A DNA stretch of 64,000 nt from Pedobacter antarcticus (GCF_900112985.1 NZ_FONS01000005.1:248001-312000), one strand, 5' to 3'. Counted from the first letter of the stretch, positions 9,318 to 18,636 are shown. Numbers and translations are program-made. Notes: generated by a model not told the origin, from the letters alone.

Positions 9318-10829
9318 GTGTCAGTCATTAAGAAATTCCTGGGTCAAACTGCTGTTTACGGCATTAGTACCGTCTTGTCCAGGCTGCTCAATTTTATCCT
9401 AACGCCCATATACGTGAAAGTATATGCTCCGGCTGTTTACGGGATTTTCACAACAATGTACAGTTATGCTTCTATGATCAATGCAATACTTGCATTCGGG
9501 ATGGAAACGACTTATTTCCGCTACCTTAATAAATATGAGGATAAGAAACAAGAGGTTTATAACAACACATTTATATGCATTGCATTTATTGCGGGCTTAT
9601 TCCTCATCAGTGGCTTAGTCTTTACCGATTTAATTGCCGGCTGGATTAATAGGGGTACTGTCGCTAATCTTGAAGAATACAAAGGCTTTATACGACTGTT
9701 CGTGTGGCTGTTGTTCATCGATGCAATTTGTGTGATCCCTTTTGCCAAGATCAGGGCGGACGGAAGAGCATTAAAATACAGTTTGATTAAATTTTTAAAT
9801 ATTGGCGGATTTGTAGGCTTTAACCTGATTTTTATTTTCCTTATTCCTATGCTTATCCGCCAGGATGGGGCATTGGGCGTTTGGTTAGCTAGCTGGTACC
9901 AACCAAAATGGGTGGGTTATGTTTTTATATCCAATTTGATGGCTAGTGGGATAACAATGATTATGCTGCTTCCGGAATTTCTTCAGCTGCGGTTTAAATT
10001 CGATAAAAAACTCTTTGTAAAGATGTTCTCTTACAGCTGGCCGATACTCATTGCCAATCTTTCCTTTATCGTAAACGAAAATCTCGATAAAATAGTCCTT
10101 AGTCAGTTACTGCCTAAAGCTATTGCAGACGTAGATGTTGGTATTTATGGAGCGGTTTGTAAGATCGCTATGTTTATGAGTATTTTCATTACAGCCTTCA
10201 GACTCGGGGCAGAGCCATTTTTCTTCAGCCATGCTAAACAAGCCAATGCCCGGAAAACCTATGCAATGATACTTCAATATTTCGTCATTGTACTGGCGTT
10301 GCTTTTTGTTGCGCTGGTTGCTAATATTGAAATCCTTAAGTATTTTATTGTCCGGGGTAAAGGCGATCCGGGCAGTTATTGGGTTGGTTTGCCCGCGGTA
10401 CCCTTTTTGCTTTTTGGGTATGTGTGCCTGGGTATTTATACAAATCTTTCCATCTGGTACAGACTTTCTGATCAGACCCGTTTCGGTTTATACATCTCGG
10501 TGGTAGGAGCCGTGTTAACAATCGTGCTAAATTTTCTACTGATTCCAAAGTTCAGCTATATGGGGTCTGCCTGGGTTTCTATGATTGCATACCTCAGTAT
10601 GATGGTCATCTCCTATGTACTGGGGCAGAAATATTATCCGATACCCTATCAATTAAAAAGAATCATTATCTATCTTTTGACATCAGTGATACTGGTGATC
10701 CTCTCATTTTGGGTATTCCATAGGAATATCTATATTGGAAATGCGATGCTGATAGCCTTTATGGCGGCTATCTGGTGGGCAGAAAAAGAACAGCTCCGGA
10801 CGTTGCTGTTCAGGAAAAAACAGAATTAA
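9318..10829 (+). CDS. Polysaccharide biosynthesis/Wzx-like flippase
   Basis: A 503-aa integral membrane protein with some 12-14 hydrophobic segments, starting KFLGQTAVYGISTVLSRLLNF, the usual N-terminus of the MOP-superfamily oligosaccharide exporters. Wzx-type proteins flip lipid-linked sugars across the inner membrane. No glycosyltransferases are nearby, so the cargo is unknown; a role in lipid II or O-antigen transport cannot be separated here. The start is GTG at 9318, 17 nt after acyP; no closer ATG keeps the first helix. Confidence 0.88.
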   Translation: MSVIKKFLGQTAVYGISTVLSRLLNFILTPIYVKVYAPAVYGIFTTMYSYASMINAILAFGMETTYFRYLNKYEDKKQEVYNNTFICIAFIAGLFLISGLVFTDLIAGWINRGTVANLEEYKGFIRLFVWLLFIDAICVIPFAKIRADGRALKYSLIKFLNIGGFVGFNLIFIFLIPMLIRQDGALGVWLASWYQPKWVGYVFISNLMASGITMIMLLPEFLQLRFKFDKKLFVKMFSYSWPILIANLSFIVNENLDKIVLSQLLPKAIADVDVGIYGAVCKIAMFMSIFITAFRLGAEPFFFSHAKQANARKTYAMILQYFVIVLALLFVALVANIEILKYFIVRGKGDPGSYWVGLPAVPFLLFGYVCLGIYTNLSIWYRLSDQTRFGLYISVVGAVLTIVLNFLLIPKFSYMGSAWVSMIAYLSMMVISYVLGQKYYPIPYQLKRIIIYLLTSVILVILSFWVFHRNIYIGNAMLIAFMAAIWWAEKEQLRTLLFRKKQN

Positions 10830-10850
10830 TAAGAACTAAATACATATATA

Positions 10851-11282
10851 ATGCAGATTAAAATTATCAACAAATCAGGAATGGCTTTGCCACAGTATGA
10901 AACAGCTCATGCCGCAGGGATGGATATGAGAGCTTTTGTTGAATCAGAAATTATAATTAAACCTTTACAGCGTATTTTGATTCCAACAGGTCTGCATATT
11001 GAACTTCCGGTTGGATTTGAAGCTCAAATTCGTCCACGCAGCGGCTTGGCTTATAAGCATGGAATTAGCATTGTTAATGCGCCCGGAACAATTGATGCAG
11101 ATTATCGCGGTGAGATTAAAGTTTTGTTAATTAATTTATCTGACACGGATTTTGTGGTGCAAAACGGAGACCGTATTGCGCAGATGGTAATTGCAAAACA
11201 TGAAACGGTGCAGTGGGATTCAGTAGAAGAACTGTCGGACACAGACCGTGGAGCCGGCGGTTACGGTCATACCGGAAAATAA
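10851..11282 (+). CDS. dut: dUTP diphosphatase
   Basis: A 143-aa trimeric-type dUTPase with the five family motifs visible: [29 protein letters not shown] (catalytic aspartate), RIAQMVI and the C-terminal P-loop-like [10 protein letters not shown]. It converts dUTP to dUMP and pyrophosphate, limiting uracil in DNA and feeding dTMP synthesis. It follows the flippase by 21 nt and precedes a lipoprotein gene. Confidence 0.97.
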   Translation: MQIKIINKSGMALPQYETAHAAGMDMRAFVESEIIIKPLQRILIPTGLHIELPVGFEAQIRPRSGLAYKHGISIVNAPGTIDADYRGEIKVLLINLSDTDFVVQNGDRIAQMVIAKHETVQWDSVEELSDTDRGAGGYGHTGK

Positions 11283-11323
11283 ACAGCTCTCCTGAAAGGG
11301 AGGAGGATTAAAGGGAGGAAAAG

Positions 11324-12112
11324 ATGAGAATAGTGCATAAAAATTATTGGCTTTTGCTACTGGTTTTTACCACGCTTACTGCGTGCAAGGCCAAAAAGCA
11401 ATTAGTGAAGGTACCTGATGAAGGGGCAAAAGTGCCTGTGAATAAGTTGAAAGAGGAGAATCTCAGGATGTTGCGTTCGAAAGATATTCCATTTAATACC
11501 TTATCTATGAGGGGCAAAGCTACCCTGGACATGAATGGTAATTCAAACCAGGTAACTATGACAGTACGTATTCAGAAGAATGAAAAGATCTGGGTAAGCC
11601 TGACGGCAATTGCAGGTATTGAAGTAGCCAGAGCATTGATTACACCCGATAGTATTCTTGTGCGTAATAATATCCAGGCGGTTGGAATCAGAAAACCATT
11701 TAGCTATTTATATCGCTTTAGCACAGCGCAGCTTAACTTCAATATGCTACAGTCGGTACTTACAGGCAATACGATTGCTGAGCTTATGCTGCCCGAGGTC
11801 GATCTTCAAAGTGACGCAGGTGTTTTTAAGCTTGACGGAAGACAAGCCGGACTGGGTTACTCAATCCTTTTTAATACTTTGTTTAAACCCGGGGAGCTTT
11901 TGCTTAATGATGTCAAAGCAGGCCAGGCAATGAAGGTCGTCTACTCAGAATACCAGCAGGTAACCGATGCAGTTTTGCCGACGGTATTGAGGATAAATTC
12001 GCAAAGCGGTAACAAAAAGACCAATATCTCATTGGACTTCACAAAAATAGATCGCAATGTTCAATTAGATTTTCCGTTTAGTCTTCCAAAGAGGTTTGAG
12101 ATAATAAACTAA
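11324..12112 (+). CDS. DUF4292-type lipoprotein
   Basis: The 262-aa protein begins with a lipoprotein signal; the lipobox LTAC places the lipidated Cys at about residue 21. The rest resembles the DUF4292 family found in Bacteroidota, with a pattern of beta strands like LolA/LolB-type carriers (an outer-membrane lipoprotein fold), which is inference. A GGAGG-containing purine-rich stretch precedes the ATG at 11324. It lies just upstream of the EnvC-like gene (22 nt), consistent with an envelope function. Confidence 0.8.
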   Translation: MRIVHKNYWLLLLVFTTLTACKAKKQLVKVPDEGAKVPVNKLKEENLRMLRSKDIPFNTLSMRGKATLDMNGNSNQVTMTVRIQKNEKIWVSLTAIAGIEVARALITPDSILVRNNIQAVGIRKPFSYLYRFSTAQLNFNMLQSVLTGNTIAELMLPEVDLQSDAGVFKLDGRQAGLGYSILFNTLFKPGELLLNDVKAGQAMKVVYSEYQQVTDAVLPTVLRINSQSGNKKTNISLDFTKIDRNVQLDFPFSLPKRFEIIN

Positions 12113-12134
12113 AAAAATTTATACTTTTGATGTA

Positions 12135-13388
12135 ATGAAGCTACACAAATTACTGTTATTTCTTTTGTTTGTTACGTTTGCGTCTTCTGCTGTAGCACAA
12201 AGCAGTTCCCAACTAAAAAAGAAGAAAGAAGCTATTCAGCGCGAAATTGAACTTTTACAGAAAAATCTGAATAAGGCCGCACAGAGTAAAAAACTAACTC
12301 TAGGTGAGATTAATGCGCTGAATGCGAAGATTCGATTGATGCAGAGTAAGATTGGCGTGATCAATTCTGAAATCAAGAATCTTGATAGCGAAATCCATGA
12401 GAACACAAATACCGTACATTCTTTACAGACCCAGCTTTCTCAGTTGAAGAAAGAATATGCAGGTATGATCAGATTTGCGCAGCGAAACAGAAACTCGTAT
12501 GATAAGATGATGTTCATTTTCGCTGCGAGTGACTTTAATCAGGCATATAAGCGGATTAAGTATCTGCAGCAGTTCGGTCAGTATAGAAAGAAACAGGCAG
12601 ATTATATTCAGGGTACAGAAAAAAGCCTGAAGTATAAGATCGTTATTCTAGATAAAAGTTTGAAAGAGAAGAGTAATCTTCTGAAAGAACAGGAGAATGA
12701 GCAGAATAAATTGGCTAAGAACAAAACTGAGCAGGCTTCAGTACTCAATAAGTTCAGCAGGCAGGAAAAACAATTTAGTAAAGATATTGCTACGCGGAAG
12801 AGACAACAGGCAGCAATAGACAGGCAGATACGGAATGCAATTCAGCGTGAGATTGCTCTGGCAAGAAAACGTGCAGAAGAAGAAGCCAGGATTGCTGCAG
12901 CTAAAGCTAGAGCAGACAATAAACCTGCTCCTGCAGAGAAGCCAAAGACGACAACAAACTATTTGACTGCTACACCGGAGGCTGCGAAGCTTTCTGCAGG
13001 ATTTGAAAATAACAGAGGCCGTTTACCATGGCCCGTAGGATCTGGTACAATTACAGAGAACTTCGGCAGGCATACGGAAGGACAGGCAGGTTATACTAAT
13101 GATGGAGTGAATATAATGACTGCAGATGGCGCCGCTGTACGGGCTGTTTTTAGCGGCGACGTTTTATTTGTAACGATGATGCAAGGAATTTACGTAGTCG
13201 CAATCCGTCATGGTGATTACTTCACTATCTATCAAAATTTACGTTCTGCAAATGTTGCAAAAGGCGATAAAGTAGAGACGCGTCAGACTATCGGTACCGT
13301 TGCCACGACCTCTGATGGCCCTATGCTTCACTTTGAAATTATGAGAGGCCAGGTAAAGCTGAATCCTGAGGCCTGGATAGCTAAATAA
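12135..13388 (+). CDS. EnvC-like murein hydrolase activator with degenerate LytM domain
   Basis: The 417-aa protein has a signal peptide (cleavage near residue 21 after SSAVAQ), a long coiled coil (about 23-260, rich in Lys, Gln and Glu), an Ala/Pro linker and a C-terminal LytM/peptidase M23 domain. The catalytic motifs of active M23 enzymes (HxxxD and HxH) are replaced, by NDGVN and HFE, so the domain is probably inactive. This matches EnvC, which activates amidases at the septum from the periplasm. It follows the DUF4292 lipoprotein and precedes the tatA pair. Confidence 0.87.
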   Translation: MKLHKLLLFLLFVTFASSAVAQSSSQLKKKKEAIQREIELLQKNLNKAAQSKKLTLGEINALNAKIRLMQSKIGVINSEIKNLDSEIHENTNTVHSLQTQLSQLKKEYAGMIRFAQRNRNSYDKMMFIFAASDFNQAYKRIKYLQQFGQYRKKQADYIQGTEKSLKYKIVILDKSLKEKSNLLKEQENEQNKLAKNKTEQASVLNKFSRQEKQFSKDIATRKRQQAAIDRQIRNAIQREIALARKRAEEEARIAAAKARADNKPAPAEKPKTTTNYLTATPEAAKLSAGFENNRGRLPWPVGSGTITENFGRHTEGQAGYTNDGVNIMTADGAAVRAVFSGDVLFVTMMQGIYVVAIRHGDYFTIYQNLRSANVAKGDKVETRQTIGTVATTSDGPMLHFEIMRGQVKLNPEAWIAK

Positions 13389-13407
13389 AAATTGCAGCTA
13401 AAATGTT

Positions 13408-13415
13408 TATATTTG
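13408..13415 (+). promoter_or_regulatory. Possible -7 element for the tatA pair
   Basis: TATATTTG fits the Bacteroidota -7 consensus TAnnTTTG and lies 33 nt before the ATG at 13441. No good TTG/TTTG -33 element stands at the normal spacing, so this is only a candidate. Confidence 0.35.
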
Positions 13416-13440
13416 TATATAATAAATGATAATTAATAAT

Positions 13441-13866
13441 ATGTATTCAGGTACGATAACAGAATTTTTAAATATGGGAGGCGGAGAAATCATGCTTATC
13501 CTGGCCGTTGTTTTACTCCTTTTCGGAGGAAAGAAATTGCCTGAGCTGGCCAGAGGCCTTGGTAAGGGAATTAAGGATTTTAAAGATGCTTCTGAAGGTG
13601 TCAAAAGAGAAATTCACCGGAATATCAATGCGATGGATATTGATGATGAACTGAAGAAGGATGAAACTCCTGCTTCTTCGTATACGGCAGCAGCCACTGC
13701 TCCGGTAACAGAAGAGCCGGTTGTTTACCCAGCTCCGGAAGGTGCAGTACCAGTTGATATGTCAAGAAGTACAGTACAGGAAGGGGATGCTTTAACGGAA
13801 GATCCGTCAGCTCCTGCCACCGCGGAACATACTACAGAAACAGAACCACAGAAAAATAATATTTAA
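13441..13866 (+). CDS. tatA: TatA/E family translocase protein with long acidic tail
   Basis: About 141 aa: one N-terminal membrane segment ([21 protein letters not shown]), the amphipathic helix [14 protein letters not shown] typical of TatA/TatE, then an acidic Ala/Pro/Glu tail of about 80 residues. It forms the membrane-deforming pore component of the twin-arginine pathway. I choose the ATG at 13441 rather than 13426 because it leaves a short leader after the -7-like TATATTTG. A second, shorter tatA follows 10 nt downstream; tatC is separate at about 31-32 kb. Confidence 0.88.
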   Translation: MYSGTITEFLNMGGGEIMLILAVVLLLFGGKKLPELARGLGKGIKDFKDASEGVKREIHRNINAMDIDDELKKDETPASSYTAAATAPVTEEPVVYPAPEGAVPVDMSRSTVQEGDALTEDPSAPATAEHTTETEPQKNNI

Positions 13867-13876
13867 ACCAAATATC

Positions 13877-14080
13877 ATGTTAAACACAACAATATTAGCA
13901 GCCCTGGGAACTCCAGAAATCGTAATCATTTTAGTCGTTGTCCTGCTGCTTTTTGGCGGTAAGAAAATTCCGGAACTGATGCGTGGATTAGGTAAAGGTG
14001 TGAAAGAATTTAAAGATGGAAAAGATGGTGCGGATGAAACCGTAGAATCAAACACCAACAATACACAAAAACCACTTTAA
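13877..14080 (+). CDS. tatA: Sec-independent protein translocase TatA (short paralogue)
   Basis: A 67-aa protein with the standard TatA plan: membrane helix ([18 protein letters not shown]), the [16 protein letters not shown] hinge and an amphipathic helix ending in a short charged tail. It is very like the N-terminal part of the preceding 141-aa protein, so the two look like a tandem duplication that diverged by gain or loss of the C-terminal tail. One may serve as TatA and the other in a TatB-like role; sequence alone does not decide. Confidence 0.93.
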   Translation: MLNTTILAALGTPEIVIILVVVLLLFGGKKIPELMRGLGKGVKEFKDGKDGADETVESNTNNTQKPL

Positions 14081-14117
14081 TCTTAACCGGGAAACCTATT
14101 TCACCTCACCTGACAAT

Positions 14118-15548
14118 TTGAAAAAGTATAAATCTCTTACGGAGGTACAATCACTGATCGAAAGTAAACAGCTTAATATGCCCGATTTACTGGCTTATTA
14201 TCTGGATAAGATTCGTGAACAACCGGAACTCAATGCTTTCAACGAAGTGTTTGTCTCCTCTGCAACTGAACAGGCTGTAGCTGTACAGGAAAAGATTAAT
14301 GCTGGCAAAGCCGGGCGTCTGGCTGGAATGGTGATCGGGATTAAAGATAATATTCTTTATAAAGACCATCAGACAACAGCATCCTCAAAAATGCTGGATG
14401 GATTTATAGCGCCTTATTCTTCTACAGTGGTAAGCAGGCTTTTAGCTGAAGACGCTGTAATTATAGGCAGACTTAACTGTGATGAATTCGCCATGGGCGG
14501 ATCAAATGAAACCTCTTTTTTTGGTCCGGTGCGTAATGCGGCGGATAACCAGAGGGTTGCAGGAGGTTCTTCCGGCGGTTCTGCAGTGGCGGTTCAGGCA
14601 GATCTTTGTCTGGCTGCATTAGGTACCGATACAGGTGGTTCAGTACGTCAGCCCGCAGCATTTTGCGGTTGCTTCGGTTTAAAACCTACCTATGGTCGGA
14701 TTTCCCGTTATGGGGTAATAGCTTATGCTTCTTCTTTCGATCAGGTTGGAACGCTAACATCATCAGTTAGTGATGCAGCGCTGTTAATGGAGATTTTAGC
14801 GGGAGCAGATGCGTACGATAGTACGGTTTCTGCGAAGTCAGTTCCAGTTTACAGCGAAGAACTGAATTCTCCTGGCAAACAGCGTATCGCGGTCCTTAAA
14901 GAGACGATGGAAAGTGAGGCACTTGATCCCGAAACTAAGCATGCAATATTGCAGGCAATTGCCGGGTTCAGAGCTGCGGGACATCAGGTAGACGAAGTCT
15001 CATTTGATCTGCTCGATTACCTTGTTCCTGCATACTATGTGCTTACTGCGGCGGAAGCGTCATCTAACCTGTCCAGATATGACGGTGTGCATTATGGTTA
15101 CCGTAATCTGCAGGCTGAAAATCTAAATAGCTTATATAAAAAATCCAGAGCCGAAGGCTTTGGTACCGAGGTGAAACGGCGGATTATGCTAGGTACATTT
15201 GTATTGAGCGCCGGTTATTACGATGCTTATTACCAGAAAGCGCAGCAGGTCAGACGTCTGATCAGGGAGCGGGTAGAAGCATTATTTACCAATTACGATT
15301 TGATTCTTACTCCAGTTGCACCAACTCCTGCGTTTAAGATCGGAGAAAATATGCAGGATCCTCTGGTTATGTATATGGCCGATATATTCACAGTTCTACC
15401 CTCGTTAAGTGGTATCCCTTCGATAGCCGTTCCCCTTGGCAATAATCAGGCTGGTTTGCCGTTAAGTCTTCAATTGAGTGCAAAACACTTCAATGAGGGG
15501 CTTCTTCTTGCCTTTACTGCCGGATTTAAAGCCGAAGCCTATACCTAA
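14118..15548 (+). CDS. gatA: Asp-tRNA(Asn)/Glu-tRNA(Gln) amidotransferase subunit A
   Basis: A 476-aa amidase-signature enzyme with the catalytic Lys in GIKDNILYK, the Ser of the cis-Ser in GGSSGGSAVAVQ, and the nucleophile Ser in GTDTGGSVRQPA. In GatCAB it releases ammonia from glutamine to amidate misacylated Glu-tRNA(Gln) or Asp-tRNA(Asn). The start is TTG at 14118; an upstream alternative is not evident. gatB and gatC are not in this window, common in Bacteroidota where the gat genes are scattered. Confidence 0.95.
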   Translation: MKKYKSLTEVQSLIESKQLNMPDLLAYYLDKIREQPELNAFNEVFVSSATEQAVAVQEKINAGKAGRLAGMVIGIKDNILYKDHQTTASSKMLDGFIAPYSSTVVSRLLAEDAVIIGRLNCDEFAMGGSNETSFFGPVRNAADNQRVAGGSSGGSAVAVQADLCLAALGTDTGGSVRQPAAFCGCFGLKPTYGRISRYGVIAYASSFDQVGTLTSSVSDAALLMEILAGADAYDSTVSAKSVPVYSEELNSPGKQRIAVLKETMESEALDPETKHAILQAIAGFRAAGHQVDEVSFDLLDYLVPAYYVLTAAEASSNLSRYDGVHYGYRNLQAENLNSLYKKSRAEGFGTEVKRRIMLGTFVLSAGYYDAYYQKAQQVRRLIRERVEALFTNYDLILTPVAPTPAFKIGENMQDPLVMYMADIFTVLPSLSGIPSIAVPLGNNQAGLPLSLQLSAKHFNEGLLLAFTAGFKAEAYT

Positions 15549-15589
15549 TCATATTTTTAATTAATACAGCTGTTTTGAACAGGCCTATG

Positions 15590-15644
15590 AAACCATCAGA
15601 TACATATTCATTTTCAGATAGAATATTCTTACAACTGATGGTTT
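15590..15644 (+). terminator. Possible terminator after gatA
   Basis: AAACCATCAG (15590-15599) pairs perfectly with CTGATGGTTT (15635-15644), loop about 35 nt, followed by TCCTTTC. The T tract is poor and the loop long, so termination would be weak. Confidence 0.4.
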
Positions 15645-15707
15645 TCCTTTCTATGGCCGGATTTCAAGGTTCTTACAGCTTTCATTCCTACAAATATTTA
15701 ATAGCTT

Positions 15708-17030
15708 ATGAAACTAAAAGTACTTTTGCTTTCTGGTTCTTTGTGTCTGATGGCCGCCCTTACCGCGAAAGCTCAGCGTCAATTACCCGCACTGGACTCT
15801 CTTCCTAAGATTAGTATACTGCAGACAGCTTATCAGGGCGACACGACAGCAGTGCCTGATGTACTGGAAAACCCTCTGTTCTATAACTATAACTTTACCT
15901 ATAAAAAGCGGCTTGATTCTATCCAAAGCCAGATCCCTCTCGCCTATAATGAAGCCGTACAGCGTTACATAGATGTTTACAGCGGACGTAAAGACATGAT
16001 GGGCAAAATGCTTGGTCTGTCTGAATATTATTTTCCAATTTTCGAAAATGCACTAAAGGCTTATAATATGCCTGCAGAACTTAAATTCCTTCCTATTATT
16101 GAATCTTCCATGAATTCTCATGCCATTTCCAGAGTAGGCGCGACCGGTTTATGGCAGTTTATGTTTGGTACAGCTAAAGGTTATGGACTGAATATGGATA
16201 ATTTTGTCGATGAAAGGAAGGATCCCATTCAGGCAAGCTATGCAGCTGCAGCTTATTTTAGGGATGCTTACAAAGAACTCGGTGACTGGTTGCTGGCTAT
16301 TGCTGCCTATAATTGTGGTACCGGAAATGTAAACCGTGCCATTGCAAAGGCGAACAGTCGTGACTTTTGGGAAATCAGAAACTTTCTTCCTGCAGAAACC
16401 CGGAATTATGTACCTGCATTTATTGCAGCTGTTTACGTAATGAATTTTGCAGACCAGCATCACATCAAAGCTCAGAAGTCTTTATTCGCTATTAAGACTG
16501 ATACAATTCAGGTGGAACGGTTTGTTTCATTGGCGGAACTTGCTCAGGCTATGGAAATTGACGAAGACGATCTTTTCACCTTGAATCCTTCTTACAAAAA
16601 GAAGATTGTAAATGGTTCTTCTGAGACTCCGCGGCGTATTATTATGCCGAAGGTAAATACAGCCGTATTTGCGGGTATCTATGACGTATTAAATAACAGC
16701 ACAGTGAGTGCAGATACGCGCATAATACTTGCTTCAAATGATGACAGGAGATTGCAGCGTAATAAGAATACTTCGCGTAACCTCCAGGGGAAAGCGACGG
16801 TCTATCATAAAGTAGGATCAGGACAGAGCCTGCATGCGATTGCTGGCAAATACCGTGTAGAAGTTCAGGATCTTAAGGTTTGGAATAATCTCAAGGGAAA
16901 TACGATTGTTCCCGGTCAGCGGCTTATTGTTTCCAAGGGTTCTGTAGCAAAAAAAGAAGAATTGCGAACATCGAAAAAGTACATTACCTATAAGGGTAAG
17001 TCCAAAACCGCAAACGGCGGGGTATTATAA
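15708..17030 (+). CDS. Lytic transglycosylase with LysM domain (MltD-like)
   Basis: A 440-aa exported protein: signal peptide (cleavage after about residue 22, TAKAQ), a goose-type SLT domain (about 105-240) with the catalytic Glu in IIESSMNSHA, then GATGLWQFM and AYNCGTGNV, and a LysM peptidoglycan-binding motif near the C-terminus (about 355-405, YHKVGSGQSLHAIAGKY to PGQRLIV). It cleaves glycan strands with formation of 1,6-anhydroMurNAc. MltD of E. coli has the same SLT-LysM layout but is a lipoprotein; no lipobox is seen here. ruvA follows after 12 nt. Confidence 0.92.
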   Translation: MKLKVLLLSGSLCLMAALTAKAQRQLPALDSLPKISILQTAYQGDTTAVPDVLENPLFYNYNFTYKKRLDSIQSQIPLAYNEAVQRYIDVYSGRKDMMGKMLGLSEYYFPIFENALKAYNMPAELKFLPIIESSMNSHAISRVGATGLWQFMFGTAKGYGLNMDNFVDERKDPIQASYAAAAYFRDAYKELGDWLLAIAAYNCGTGNVNRAIAKANSRDFWEIRNFLPAETRNYVPAFIAAVYVMNFADQHHIKAQKSLFAIKTDTIQVERFVSLAELAQAMEIDEDDLFTLNPSYKKKIVNGSSETPRRIIMPKVNTAVFAGIYDVLNNSTVSADTRIILASNDDRRLQRNKNTSRNLQGKATVYHKVGSGQSLHAIAGKYRVEVQDLKVWNNLKGNTIVPGQRLIVSKGSVAKKEELRTSKKYITYKGKSKTANGGVL

Positions 17031-17042
17031 AAAATAGAAGAT

Positions 17043-17627
17043 ATGTATGATTATATAGATGGCAGGCTCACTTTTAAGTGTCCTGCTTATATTGTTGTTG
17101 AAGCTGGTGGAATTGGGTATCATGTCAATATTTCATTAAATACCTACGGAGCATTAGGTGATGCAGAGCGCTGCAAAATTTTCGTCTGGTTGCATGTTAA
17201 AGAAGACGCACATACTTTGTATGGTTTTTTAGATGAGGGTGAACGCAGAATGTTCCTCCATCTGATATCTGTCTCCGGAATCGGACCAAATACGGGGAGA
17301 ATGATGCTGTCGTCAATTACACCTGCGGAGATTCAGACGGCAATTGTTAATGCAGATTTACCTTTAATTCAGCGTATTAAAGGGATAGGTGTCAAATCTG
17401 CGCAAAGACTGGTTCTTGAACTGCAGGATAAACTGAAAAAAGAAGGTACAGGTTCACTTATCGCAGCTCCTTTAAATGCAACGGTCAGAGAAGAAGCGCT
17501 TTCTGCACTGATGATGTTGGGATTTGCGAAACTTCCTGCTGAAAAGACATTGGATCAGGCCATTAAAAATGCCACGGATGAATTGAATGTGGAACAGCTG
17601 ATCAAAATTGCACTCAAAAACTTATAA
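17043..17627 (+). CDS. ruvA: Holliday junction branch migration protein RuvA
   Basis: A 194-aa protein with the three RuvA domains: N-terminal OB fold (MYDYIDGRLTFKCPAYIVVEAGGIGYHV), the middle helix-hairpin-helix pair (VSGIGPNTGRMML and IKGIGVKSAQRLVLEL) that binds the junction backbone, and the C-terminal domain that docks RuvB. It holds Holliday junctions in the RuvABC machinery. ruvB is not in the window. Confidence 0.97.
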   Translation: MYDYIDGRLTFKCPAYIVVEAGGIGYHVNISLNTYGALGDAERCKIFVWLHVKEDAHTLYGFLDEGERRMFLHLISVSGIGPNTGRMMLSSITPAEIQTAIVNADLPLIQRIKGIGVKSAQRLVLELQDKLKKEGTGSLIAAPLNATVREEALSALMMLGFAKLPAEKTLDQAIKNATDELNVEQLIKIALKNL

Positions 17628-17770
17628 AAACTGGTTTAAAAATCAGCGTATTATATACTAAATCGCTATTTGAGCGTTAAGCTATTTTAGCAGATCAATA
17701 TGGTTAGTTATAATAAATAAAACCCTTAAAGCGATTTTGTTTTTAGTTTAAGGATAACGATGAATTAGAA

Positions 17771-17800
17771 TTGCGATACAACGGATAATAATTACCTTTG
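17771..17800 (+). promoter_or_regulatory. gcvH promoter (Bacteroidota type)
   Basis: TTG (17771-17773), a 19-nt spacer and TACCTTTG (17793-17800) fit the -33/-7 consensus of the Bacteroidota primary sigma factor, 20 nt upstream of the gcvH ATG. The 17628-17770 part of this spacer holds no gene; I see no glycine riboswitch (no paired aptamer-like structure). Confidence 0.7.
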
Positions 17801-17820
17801 AACAATCAAAATATTAGAAA

Positions 17821-18201
17821 ATGAACTTTCCATCAGAATTAAAGTACACTAAAGACCACGAATGGGTTAGAGTAAATGGTAATGAAGCTTTTATCGGTAT
17901 TACAGATTTCGCGCAACGCGAATTGGGTGATATCGTTTATATCGATATCAATAGTGTAGGTGAAGAAGTAAGTAAAGATGAGGTATTTGGTACTGTAGAA
18001 GCTGTTAAAACCGTTTCAGATCTTTACATGCCTGTCACTGGTACAGTCACAGAAGTTAACGCTGCATTGAATGATAATCCTGAGCTGGTGAATTCAGATC
18101 CGTATGGAGATGGCTGGATGGTAAAGGCAAACATTGCTGATGTATCAGAAATTGAAGGATTATTAACTGCAGAAGCATATCAGGCTTTAGTAGGCGCATA
18201 A
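17821..18201 (+). CDS. gcvH: Glycine cleavage system H protein
   Basis: A 126-aa lipoyl carrier with the biotinyl/lipoyl fold. The lipoylated residue is Lys63 in [16 protein letters not shown], and the N-terminal YTKDHEWVR and GDIVYID motifs are typical. It shuttles the aminomethyl group between the P, T and L proteins of glycine cleavage, which connects with the partial glyA at the window start through C1 metabolism. It has its own promoter. Its likely terminator lies inside the following gene. Confidence 0.97.
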   Translation: MNFPSELKYTKDHEWVRVNGNEAFIGITDFAQRELGDIVYIDINSVGEEVSKDEVFGTVEAVKTVSDLYMPVTGTVTEVNAALNDNPELVNSDPYGDGWMVKANIADVSEIEGLLTAEAYQALVGA

Positions 18202-18204
18202 TTT

Positions 18205-18636
18205 ATGAATAATAAACTCAAAGCATTAAGCTATCAGCGCTGGGCGCTTGCTTGGACGGTGTTCATCTTAATTCTTTGTACAATGAAAATGCCCGAATCC
18301 ACTGGTTCGGGCATTTTCTTTCAAGGTTTTGATAAACTGGTACACCTTGGATTTTTCTATGTCCTAACCATTTTATTGTTTTACGGAAAGATTAGTAATC
18401 AGCATAATTACAGTTTCCGGTCCCTTACGATCTTTAAGATCATTTTGTTGACCTTTATCGTGGGCGCTTCTGTTGAAGTTATCCAATACTTCTTTTTTCC
18501 TTATCGTTCTGCCGAATGGTGGGACCTTGGTTGCGATATGATTGGTGTTTTTATGGGCGTATTTAGCTACGTTTTGCTACATAGGTTCAATTTTGATAAA
18601 GACGGCAATTTGCACCCGAAAAAAACCAGTCAGTAA
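18205..18636 (+). CDS. VanZ-like family membrane protein
   Basis: A 143-aa protein with about four membrane segments and the VanZ-like pattern: WTVFILILCT in the first helix, GFDKLVHLGFF in the next and the C-terminal RSAEWWDLGCDMIGVFMGVF. The biochemical role of the family is unsettled; VanZ itself gives low-level teicoplanin resistance, but most homologues are unrelated to that. It starts 3 nt after gcvH. A 13-bp perfect terminator-type hairpin lies within codons 28-38, so expression probably depends on read-through or an internal promoter. Confidence 0.85.
   Translation: MNNKLKALSYQRWALAWTVFILILCTMKMPESTGSGIFFQGFDKLVHLGFFYVLTILLFYGKISNQHNYSFRSLTIFKIILLTFIVGASVEVIQYFFFPYRSAEWWDLGCDMIGVFMGVFSYVLLHRFNFDKDGNLHPKKTSQ
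18285..18318 (+). terminator. Terminator-type hairpin inside the vanZ-like coding sequence
   Basis: GAAAATGCCCGAA (18285-18297) and TTCGGGCATTTTC (18306-18318) are perfect inverted repeats. Two more pairs can form inside the loop. The descending arm ends in a T-rich stretch (ATTTTCTTT). Position, 84 nt after the gcvH stop, suggests it ends gcvH transcripts although it is translated as part of the VanZ-like protein. Confidence 0.7.

Noticed and set aside
15575..15808. 77-codon plus-strand frame between gatA and the lytic transglycosylase
   Set aside because: It overlaps the signal peptide region of the transglycosylase gene and contains the gatA hairpin; no family-like sequence.
17628..17820. 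Glycine riboswitch upstream of gcvH
   Set aside because: No paired tandem aptamer-like stems are seen in this AT-rich spacer; only a promoter is visible.
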